Shown: one piece after another, positions 12,001 through 24,002 of the stretch
Position numbering within the stretch: position 1 is the stretch's first letter
How the letters are laid out: the number at the start of each line of letters is the position of its first letter
DNA from: Canna indica
Lineage: Eukaryota > Streptophyta > Magnoliopsida > Zingiberales > Cannaceae
Assembly (NCBI GenBank): GCA_034359265.1
Contig: CP136895.1
Coordinates: forward strand, 808,501-872,500
DNA length: 64,000 bases
Reading direction: 5' to 3'
Notes under the pieces: model-generated
Told to the model about the DNA's origin: nothing
Database searches by the model: none
The model's input: only the letters and a program-made list of their open reading frames with translations
Position numbers and translations under genes: made by a program

Positions 12001-15000
12001 ACATAATGGTAGAGATAGCTCGTAGCTCCTTTTCCATGTCCACCCTTCGCAGAACCACACACAAAAGGTGCACGGCGACGAAAGTTTTTGCGACGCAATT
12101 ACAGAAGCGCTAGTTGAGTATGTCCTTCTCGGTTTCTTTTCCTTATGATCTCGCCACATATATGGATGAGGACCGACCGGTACAGTCGGTACCGGGCCCG
12201 TACTGCTCGGTATGCACCCCGGTATCGATTGGTACCAGGGTGTATTCGTATCATTTTTACAAAAACTGGTAAATACCGACCATATCGGGCAGTAGGTGTT
12301 TGAAACCATGATTAGCCCCATGTTTGTATGCCATCCCAAAAGCTTGCACAGAGCTTTTCCTACTCTATGGCTTTGCTCTTGCTTGTATCTCACGGCAATA
12401 GCTCCACTCACCGCATTAGCCCTTTGTAAAGCAATTAGTTCACGCGATCCTTACAGTTCAGGCAATCCTTACAGTGATGGCACCAAGGTAACTTTCACAA
12501 TTTTTATGTTCGTGATGTGACTTGTAAAATAGTTCAGGCTTCACCAATATTCTATGAAGCCTTTGTTAATGCTTACTTAAACCACTTTTATTTGAACTTT
12601 CCATTAAATTGCAGCTTTTCACATAAAAGTTATAGCTTTTACAAACTTCTAAAAATAGATACATAAACCATTTTCTACTAACTTTTGGCTATTCCAAGCC
12701 AACTGATCTAACTAGATAATTTTATGGTGGCATTTAACCATTGTGCTTAATTTGCCAGCATAGAATGTGTATTTTGGTCCATACTTTAGAGTCCACCAAA
12801 TAGCCTTCACTATGAGTAAAATGCTATGCTCGATCAGTTAGCTGGCAATATGTGCTAATTGGCACCGTCTTGTTCCTTTGACTCTTGATGAAGTTATTAT
12901 TGTTCCTCTCCAAATTTTCTTGCAAAGAGTAAGCGGGGGATTTAAATCTAAGACCATTGCTATGAGCGACAAAGGTTCTTACCAGCTGAGCTAGTTAACA
13001 TCTTCAACCTCTCCAACTTTAGTCGGGAATAGTAAGATTTATTACTTGTGGTGGTGACTGATGTATTTGACTTTGATTGTTCCTAATTCATTCAATATTT
13101 TGTTTCTCAGTGCTATCAACGGTTCATTGATTCTTTTTGTCTGCATCTATAATCTCAGTTCATCCTATTAAGTACTCTTACATGTGTGTATTACAGCTAA
13201 TTTCAGCCATTCCTTGCGGGCATTAATTACATTTCATATCTAAGCTTTGTATGCAAGATTGTATTTTTTTTTGGAAAAAGTGAAACTTGTATTCATTCAT
13301 GGGGTGTGACTAGAGTACAAGTAAGGGGGAGACAGAACATGTGGGTAAAACAAAGATAAACAACAAAGCCACATAGGGGAAAACAGGAGGGGGACAATCG
13401 CCCGGAATCCTACAAAAGACTAAACAGTGCTAAACATGTGGCCCCAGGAAGGAGAAGTAATTGGCAGCACTAATGGCTAATAATGTGGAGCTTGAGTTGG
13501 AGTCTCTGAAGCAGCATTAGTTTTTCTCAAACCAAATGAACTAATTACAGATTATGCAAAGGCGGAATCTGTATTTGCAGACGCTCTTGGCAATGGTCGG
13601 GGGTGGATCCCAATTGTATGCAAGATTGTATACATCAACAATTATGCTACTTTTGGTGCTGCTAGGATATTCTTGTTGGATGGAAAATTAATGGGCTAAA
13701 ACTTAAATACTAGTATTTTTACTTTCTTCTTTGTCTCTTGTGAAGAACTTTTCTTTTGGTTTTGTGCCTGTCTAATTGTAGTATGAATGTATGATATGGC
13801 AATATATACACATAATTGATGGAAGTACATATCTGTTTCTTGTATATTAGCTGATGTCTTGACTCTTGACTCTTGAGTACCATGTTGTTCTATGTTAGGT
13901 TAACTGAAATCCATGTTAGTATGACTGCTGAACTAATTGAGTAGTTAATTTCATTTTCTTTTTGTTCTTCAAAGTTATACTCCATGTTTTCATGAAGGTT
14001 AGGGACATCAACTTGATGGTTGGTATTGGCATGAAAACGGGTGAATCAATTATTCAAGATGTCAAAGGATTATCTTTAGTAATCCAGAGATCTCTACGTG
14101 ATTTGTTGCATCAAATTCCGAGCACAGAAGCTGCTATCAAGGTATTTTTGTGTAATTCATTCAACAGTTTGAGCTACATTTCCACCTTTTTATTTGATAT
14201 CACATGAAATATGTTTTTACTCATCCAATTTCCAGATAGAAGTCTTAAAAGCATCTATGTCCAACCAAGAGTATGATATAATTACAGAATGCGCGTTAAC
14301 CAACTTCTCTGAGACTCCACATCATATCCCTTCTTTAGAGAATATATTTGGAACTTCTGAAGATGGTGTTCCCGTTCCTGCATTGCCACCTTCAGATGCT
14401 ACTGGATCAGACCTCCAAGTTCCTCAACGTAAAGAAACATGGATAACAATGAAAGTCTCGGTCGCCATTGATCTGGTTGAGCTCTTGTTGCACTCAGGGA
14501 TATCAAGAGATTCACCTCTAGCAAGTATACAGGTGTTTTTTATGTCTTCCATCCCCTGACTCATTTGTGATATTAGTATTATTATTAGGATGCCCTCAGT
14601 CTTATATCATTTTCATTACCCATATCTGTGATTACCAAGGAAACTCTGTTGTCTTCCATAGTTCCATCCACTGTGACTCCCTTGTGTTTAATTTGTCTTT
14701 GTGCCATGAGAAATTGATTGTTAGTTGCATTTGGGTACCTTTAATTGCTTTAAGTGTATATCTACTGGAACTCGCAATGATCAATTGAAATTGAATATAG
14801 ATATATTGTTCACATGATCTTACTTCCTGTTCAACCAATTACTATATGCTGATAAACCAGTATATCAATCAAATGACGTTGTTGAACAAACTTTTCAATA
14901 ATTTTTGTTGTGCATCCAGTATGACAGTGTCCTGGCTTTTCAATAATGTTGAACAAACTTTTCATAACTTTTCAATAATACACACTGGTCTGACAGTGTT

Positions 15001-16204
15001 CTGGCTTGTTTATTGTATACTATTTTAGTTCTTGTTATCAATATCTCTTACTGCCGGTTTGTTTCACCGGATTTAGAGAGAATAGGATTTGAGAAATCCT
15101 ATCCGCTCTTTGTGTCGGATGTCGCATTTCAAAAAACATGGATATAATCCAATTTAATTCCGATTAGAGCGGGAAATAGTTATCCCCAAGGTGGGTGTAG
15201 GAATTGAAATCCAATAATTGCTCGGAACTGAAGAAAAAACATATATTTTTTTGAAGATTTTTTAAAAAAATTTAACTTTTTATTTCGAAATAAAGGATAT
15301 CCTTTATTGAAATAAACTCAAAATTATTTCTATCATTATGAAAAGAAAATTTTAAGAGGTCACCCGTCATTTTATTGAGAAAGTAGTATTTATGTATTTT
15401 TCATAATTTTATATTTGTGATAGAAAATTTTAGTTCAATTTTTGGTGGATATTTTGACAAGATTTTTTCATATTTTTATGTTAAAATTGATTATTTAAAT
15501 TTAACTTCATAATTTTTAAAATGAAAAGTTGGTGAAAATCAAATTTAAGTATTAAATCATTAATGTTTGACTCCCTTATCCAAAGCCAAAACAAACACAG
15601 GAAATCTAATCTTCTTTTTTCTTATCGGAGATCTAAACAAACATGGGATAGGATGTAGGCTTATTCCTGTGGGATTTTTGTTCTTAGTAATTCTGGTTGA
15701 ATTCTTATCCGATTGAACTCTATCATGCGAAATAAAGGAGCCATTGCTGGCTATTTGGGGATCAGTGACTGTATGTTTAGTTGTAGCCTTGTAGGTACAC
15801 TACCAACAACAAGTCTTTTCATTTTGAAGAAACTACCAACAATAGGACTTAAAGTTCCATTGATGTTTCCTTTGCATTAAGCTCTGCCTATACATGCCTA
15901 AGAGAAATTTAACTACATATAGCTCATACTAAGAGGTTCTGATGCTAATTTGGTCAGATGGGCTAATATTAAGAATACTGCATGGGCGCAAGTATTTCAT
16001 TCCTGAATGCTTGGTTAGATGGTTTGTAATAATACTGCATGTGAAAATGTTACCCATCTGCAATGCTGCTTGTTGTATCTTGTTCTGCTGTTCTCAATTA
16101 TATCATATCTTTCCTTTGATTCTCAGGGGTTTTCTCCAGATTTAGTTTGGTATCTATGTTAGTGAGAGCTAGAACTATGGAGTATTGTCAGAGCTTAAGT
16201 TTAT

Positions 16205-16241
<37 letters not shown>

Positions 16242-19200
16242 GAGTGTTGATGTAAATGTTAATTAATGTTCTGTAGATTTCTGGAATAATCTGAAGTTTT
16301 GGACATTGCAGGCAATTGGAGCTTGGCTTCTGTACAAATCTAATGCATCTGACGAGACTTTTCTTTTTGCAACACTCAAAGGGTTCTCAGTTGTTGATGA
16401 GCGTGAAGGAGTCAAAGATGAATTTAGGCTTGCCATAGGAAAATCTAGGACAGTTGGTTACACATATTTAGGAAATGGTCATGATCATAATATTCAGCCG
16501 TCAGTTGATACTGGGGAAGGAAAAGTGGAGGGATATGCTTTTGAGCCGGTGCCCTCTATGCTTATTTTGGATGCCACATTAAGAAAGTCCTTAACAAGTG
16601 TATCTCTATATATACAGAGACCCAAGCTGCTTGTTGCCCTGGATTTTTTACTGGCTGTAGCTGAGTTCTTTGCTCCTTCAGTTCGCAATATGGTGTCAAA
16701 TGAGGAAAATGCTGATCCTTTAAATATGAGAAGAGCTATTATTCTTGATCATCCAATTTATAATCAACCTTCACATGTATTTTCACTCTCGCCACAGAAA
16801 CCATTAATTGCTGATGATGAAAGGTTTGACCATTTCATATACGATGGAAAAGGTGGCAAATTGTTCTTGCACGATAGATCAGATAATGTTCTTTCACATC
16901 CCAGCCTTGAAACCATTATATATGTGGGATGTGGCAAGAAACTTCAGTTCAAAAATGTGACAATAATGGTACTTCTATCCACCACCAATAACATATTTAT
17001 TGATATGTTCATGTATGTTACATAGAGTTAGGCCTAATCATGTTGCTATCATTCAATAGAGCGGAGAGTATTTGGATTCTTCCATATTCCTGGCAGCTGA
17101 TAGCAGCTATTCAGCTTCAGCAGATGATAATGTCTTCCTTGAAAGCTGGAGTGGAGGTGATTCTCTAGATTCTCATGACGAAATAAGAAACGGTGTAACA
17201 GTCCCTAAACCTGCTGCAAATGGGTTAACTGAGTACGTTATTGAGCTTCAGGTACACACTTCCACTGTTTTACAGTAGAATATTTTCTTTGTGTTTATTT
17301 ATTTGCTATATGTTCATGTTTTTTTTTCTTTTTACATATGTATTCCTTTGTGTATTTCCTTTCTTTATCATTTTGCACAACTTGCATCTTCATGTTGAGT
17401 TCTCATGAAAATTTAGGTCTAATAAAGCCCAGCTATTTGCAACAAAAACCATAATCTTTAATATTTTCTTATGATGACAGAGAGGAAGACTCTTACTGGA
17501 AAAATTTATTATTCAACTAGTTTGTGGCCCATGTAGCGCGCAGGATGGCTAGTAGTACACATAAATTAACATCAAATAAAATATTCTAAATTATTATTAG
17601 CCCACAAAAGTGGGATTGCTTCGTGTACCGGGTCAACTTTTTTTTATTTAGTTGTATACTTGTGTTAAGTTGTATTTTTAAAATTATAATGACAATATGG
17701 CAAAAAACAAACAATTAAATGATTTAACATTATCAATTAAATATGACTAAATTCCATATTACTTAAGTTAAAGGAATGGTCAAATATAAAAATTCATACA
17801 ACATATCTAAATGATTATCATAATAGCATAAATAAACAATTATAATAATGTATTTGTAAATTTAAATTTGTTTGGAGTAGTTATAATGATATTGTTAACT
17901 TAATAATATATATTTGATATTAACTATAGTTTGTTAAACAAATAAAAAAAGATTCTTTACAATTACTTTTAACTCATAAAAATATTTTACGGAAATATAG
18001 GTTCAGTATGAGTTAAAGAAGGAACCTCTTAGTCCTCCATTTCTGCGACTCTTGACTTTCAACAGAATGGTTGTTCTCCTGTCCCTCTTTACGGTTTCTA
18101 TACAGGGATTGTTGATTAAGTTGGGAGAAGAGAAGGGAGTGTTCATTCATTTCTCTTCCTCTGTCACCCTTATAATTAATAGTTATATTTCTTAAATGCT
18201 GAATCAATTAGCTTGTAGTTTATGAAATCAATAATTTTTCATTATAATTAATAGTGAAAAATGTTAAAATTTTAAGTATCATACAAGAATATTAAAATAT
18301 GCGCGAGACACAATCTACTAATCTAGGTCTTTTATAAATTATAAGTTGGCCTTCATATCAAATATATTTGATAAAACTAGGAGGACAATAATTTTATAAA
18401 CCAAATTAGGTAGGGATGACAATGGTTCAATTAATCGTACTTTTTTTATGGATAACCGAAATCATTCCGAACCCGATATCTGAAATTGATTGATTTTTAA
18501 AATTGCTATTTGAAACTATTAATTGAACCTGTTACTCTGTTAGACTAGTTCGGATAGATGCAGCTATTCAATATCTGATTACTTAACGGCTAATCGATTA
18601 TAATAAATAGATATATATTCTATTAATATATAATCTAATTACCAATTATCCACGAGGAGGTAACCAGCTATCATTTATTATATATATATAATTATTTTAT
18701 TAATAATACATATTTTATAAAATTATATAAATTATTAATATATAAGCAATTTGGGTTTGTGATTATCCTTGAGGAGGTAACTGTAACCGAATTGGATGTA
18801 GATGGTTTTTGAGATTTACTAATTGAAAACTAAACCGAACCACAAAGTTACTATCCATAACTAAATTTTGCGGTTCAATTAGTTGGTTAACCTTAACCGA
18901 TTCAAATTGCTACCCTAAAATTAGGCATTTTATAAAATATATTAAATGTAGTTTAGTGAAGTAGATAATTTTTTCACTTGAATGTGCTATTACTTATTGC
19001 ATACATTTTTGTTGCTTGATTTAGAAATTTGAACCTTGATTTTCATGCAACAGATTTATTTTTATCTTAATGTATGATTTTCTTAACTCTCTCATTCATG
19101 AAAGTACTCTTTCCTCCATTTTTGTTTTGTTGCCAAACTGTAAATTTCAGAAATAAGACTCTTATGTTTACTTTGGCATTGGATTTTTCTAGATAGATGT

Positions 19201-22200
19201 TGAAATCCTTAATATCGAGTTCCTTGGTCATGATTTTGAACACAATCTATCCAATATATTACATTTTTGGACTTTTCCCTGTTAATTGTTAATGGAATCT
19301 TTTTTCCCCTTAGGCTATTGGGCCAGAACTCACATTTTATAGCACCTCCAAAGATGTTGGTGAATCTTTAATATTGTCGAAGAAGGTTATTCATGCAAAT
19401 TTGGATGTATTTTGCAGGTATGTCATTTTGTGGTATGTGTACCTGCTATTGCATAAAGTTCTTGAGAATGTGAGATTCCACAAATAGGTTTATCTCTACC
19501 TAATGATTCTTTTACATATTTCCTTAATTAATTGATTAAGTGGATGTGAGATCCATTAAAATTAACTGAACCATTCATTGATTTATGACATCATGGCTGT
19601 GCACTGTGTCCAATTTTTTTCTTATTTTTGCATTAATGTAGGGGAACTTGTTAGTTGTTACCATTTTCATTTAATTGATGGACTACGCTTGATTTCCTGA
19701 TTAGCCTTGTCATTCTTGGGAACTTGTTAGTTGTTAGTCCATCTGTACCGACACACGGTACGGACCGGTATGAAAATGCACCCCGGCCGGTTTTTTTTTT
19801 TTTTTTTCGTGACATACCGCCATATACCGCCCATACCGGGCGGTATGAGCCATATACAGTCCATACCGGGCGGTATATGGCATCATACCGCCATATACTG
19901 CCCGGTATACACAATATACCCGGTTTTTTCAAATACCGAGTATATCGTATACCGGAAACCTAAAAAATCGGTAAATACCGGACTTACCGTACCGTACCGA
20001 CCGAGATTTTAAACCATACTCAAAATACGAGCATTTGTTGTGTTTTTCCCCTCTAATTTATCAATTTTAAGAGGCTCCACCTAAGGTTTAAAATACCGCC
20101 CGAAACGGTATATACCGGCCGCTATATACCGGTTTCTGAGTTTCCCGGTATTCGATATACCCGGTTTTGAAAAAAACCGGGTATACTGTGTATACTGGGC
20201 GGTATATAGCGGTATGATGTGATATACCGCCCGGTATGGGCGGTATATGCTCATACCGCCCGGTATGGGCGGTATATGCTCATACCGCCCGGTATGGGCG
20301 ATACCGGGCGGTATGTCACCGCAATGCCGTTGGCGTTGCCAACGGCTCTGTGGCCGACAGCCCGACAGGGCTGTCGGCCACATGGGGAATCATACCGCCC
20401 GGTTTGGGTGGTATTACATACATACCGGGCGGTATACCGCCCGGTATGATCAATAGTGATCCCAAACGGCTATAGAACCGTTTGGGATAGATTAGGGTTG
20501 TTTTGGGGGCTATATAAAGCCCCCAAAACACTTCTTTCATCCTCACTCACCCCTCTACCCATCTAAACTCTCAATCTCTCTCAATCTCTCTCTTTATTAA
20601 TTTCTACGTCGAAATTCTATCGAAATGGTGTCGAAATCTCAACCCGACCCCGCATGGCAGCACGGTACTTGGTTGGAGAAGGCTCATCACTGGCAATGCC
20701 AGCACTGTAATATGATTTCACGTGGTGGAGGCATCACTCGATTGAAGCAACACTTGGCCGGAGGATATCCCGACGTCGTCAATTGCGCCAAAGTACCGGC
20801 CGAAGTCCGGAAGATGTTCAAAGCGCAACTCAACAACAAGAAGGAGGAACGTCTTAAGACTGCAGCTCAACAAGCCGAGTTCGACCGACGAGCTACCCAA
20901 GATGTCAGCGGTGGCCATTATGAGGCTCGAGGTGGCGATAACGACGAGGATCCGGAACTTGAAGCCGGCATCCGAGCTTCATTGGAGCATGCAGAATTCG
21001 AACGAGAACGGATGTATTATCCCGGATCTCAATTCGAATATGGCGGCGGCAGCGGCAGCGGTGGGATAAGCAGCGTCGGCTCAACTTCGGCTGCCGGAGC
21101 AATGGACCGAAGCGTGAGAGCACCTCAAACTCATAGCAGAGGAAGCAGCAGAGGAGGCCTTCGTGGATTCTTCACAAACCTCGGAGCAAGTGGTAGGAGA
21201 ACTAATGTTGATATTTCTGATCTTGATCCCAGGGCATTTCCTCCTTCATCGGCAAAGCAACAACGCATAGACGATATGTACAGCAAGTCGAAGAAGTGGG
21301 AGTTGGGAAAAGCCATCTCCAAATGGTTCCACTTCAGCCGGATTCCCGCAAATGCAGCCAACAACCCGTACTACCGAACTATGGTGTCTACCATCCAAAA
21401 GGTAGGCCCAGGTATTACCCCTCCAACTCCGTATGAAATTTCAGGACCTTTCCTTGAAGAAGAGGTCAAGGAAATAAATCAATGGATCGACAGAATCAAG
21501 CGGCAATGGGGGGATTACGGATGCACTTTGATGTGCGATAGTTGGACCGGTCCAACCCGAATGAGCATCATCAACTTCGTCATCTATTGCAACAGGAGGG
21601 TTATCTATCACAAGTCGGTGAACGCATCCGATGAAGTCCATAGTTCTCTCTACATCTCGAAGCTGATGAAGGAGGTGATCGAGGAGAATGGACCCGAGAA
21701 CTTTGTTCAAATTATAACCGACAACGGAACTAATTTCAAAATGGCTGGTGAGATAATTGAACTGGATTATTCTCACATATATTGGACGCCATGTGCAGCG
21801 CATTGTCTAGACCTAATGATGAAAGATATCGGTGATATATCGATGGTCAATAAGACGGTAAAAAAGGGGCAACAAATTACGCGCTTCATATACAACCACA
21901 CATGGGTACACGCCCTTATGAGAAAATTTACAGAAGGTATTTTTTTAAAATAATTTATAGTATTTATTTATTAATTAGTTTAGGTGATAATTACTAATAA
22001 TAATTTCATATTTTAGGTGAAATTCTTCGACCGGGAGCGACTCGTTTTGCAACCAATTTCATCGCATTAAGGTCGCTCCAACAACGTAAGGCGGGCCTTC
22101 GATCAATGTTTACGAGTGAGGAATGGTCTACATCAAGATATGTCGGAACTAATGATGGAAAGCAAACCGAGAAGAACGTGCTCAACACGCGGTTCTGGGA

Positions 22201-23971
22201 TCACGTTGCGGAGATAGTCGTCGCCGTAGAACCATTGTACAAGGTTCTACAACAGGTGGAGATGGAAAAGACGCCTCAAATGGGTCATCTCTACTACTAC
22301 ATCCATCAAGCACAAGAAGAAATCAAGAGGGTGTTGATTTCGGAGACCAAGTATAAACCCTTCATCGACATTATCTCCCAGAGGTGGGAGGATCAAATGG
22401 GTCGTGACATACACATCGCGGGTAATTTTTTATTTAATTTTCTAAAATTTATTTAATTTTAATTCATTATGCTAAATTACTTATTAAATTGATAATTTTT
22501 TGTAGCGTATTATTTAAATCCCGCATACCAGTATCGATATGATCTTGGAACGACGGATAGTTTCTTATATCCGCTTCGCAAGGTCATACAACGAATGTCG
22601 GCAACAACCAGAGAAGCGGCGCAAGCTCTAAATGAATCAAAATATTTTCGAGATTCAAGTGGCAATTTCGGAGATCCATTTGCAATATCGTGCCGAGATT
22701 CTATGGATCCAGGTAGATATAATTTTTTTCAATTTATTTATTAATTATAAAATTGGTAATCTCGTTACTAAAATCAATTTTAAATCTATTGCAGTTGAAT
22801 GGTGGTTGCAATTTGGAATCGAAGCGCCAACTCTTCGGAAGATTGCAACACGTATCCTCTCGCAAACCACATCAGCAAGTGGATGCGAGAGAAATTGGTC
22901 GACCTTCTCCTTAATTCATACCAAGTCGCGCAATCGGCTTTCATATGCCCGATTAGAGAAGCTAGTATATGTTCATTACAACATGCGGCTTCGAATGCGG
23001 ACATTACAAAACGAAGATATTCGACATGTAGATCCGTTCGATGTTGAGTTCGTCCAAGACGATACGGACCCGATAATTGATTGGTGGAGTGCAATGGAGA
23101 GCGACCAGCCTCTTCTTGATGAACCAGGCGAACCACCTCAGCCTTCACCAATTATATCTGATGCACTTGAGTCTGAGAGCCAACCAGAAGACATAGGCAT
23201 TACTCACTTGGACTCTCAACGAATTCGGCAAGCAAGACGCCGATCCAAATCAGACTCTCCATCTTCCCGATCAAAGGGAAAAAAGAAGGCAACACCTTCA
23301 ACGGCAAAAGGCAAAGCCAAAGGTAAACGACCAATTGATCCTTTGGAAGCGATTGCAGAAGCAGAAGAGGACGAAGAAGACGAACCCTCCATTCATAGCA
23401 GTAGCAGCACAAAAGACGGAGGAGATGATGATGATGATGGAGCTAGTGGAGAAGACACCGTCGTGCCATCAACATTGCCATATGATGATCCATGGACAAA
23501 TGAGCAATACTTCGATCACGCCAGCCAATATGATGACCGTGGTGCTAGTACCGGACAAACAACTCAGGTGTACAAGAAGAGAGGCTCGCGTCGAAGAGGT
23601 GGACCGACAACTTTGCAAGATTACCATCACGATATGATGAGTAGTTTGCAAGAGGTTTCTGAATCCACCTACTCTGTATCCAGTACCTACTCAACTGATG
23701 ATACAGGGTCTAGTTTTTGGAAACCCAACAAAGAAACGCTAATGTCAATGTGGTATAATGGATACCAAGGCATTATGCCATGGGAAAATTTCCAAATATG
23801 GGCATTAGAGAACTATAGTGTTGACCTTAGCCGTGTATGTCCCGAAGCCGAAGATATGTATGGGTACCACGGACGTCATTCGTCCGCATTTTAAAAATTG
23901 TATTCATGTATTTGACATTTGAATATTAATGTTAAGCATTTCTTCATCAGTTATGTGTTATTGGAGTTAGT

Positions 23972-24002
<31 letters not shown>

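Noticed and set aside
19642..19736. 19-bp direct repeat GGGAACTTGTTAGTTGTTA considered as the target duplication of an insertion.
   Set aside because: The 57 bases between the copies have no tail, TIR or other element hallmark, and the adjacent hAT fragment is not enclosed by it.
20224..20310. Regularly spaced repeats that could be mistaken for a CRISPR array.
   Set aside because: The 29-bp units are contiguous with no spacers, lie at a transposon end, and the genome is a plant.
20219..20546. Several overlapping open frames rich in tyrosine, arginine and proline in the CCGGTAT repeats (also at 2,537-2,804, 7,553-7,968, 19,651-20,012, 31,029-31,277).
   Set aside because: They are artefacts of stop-poor palindromic subterminal repeats. 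They occur on both strands and in several frames, and have no domain or conservation.
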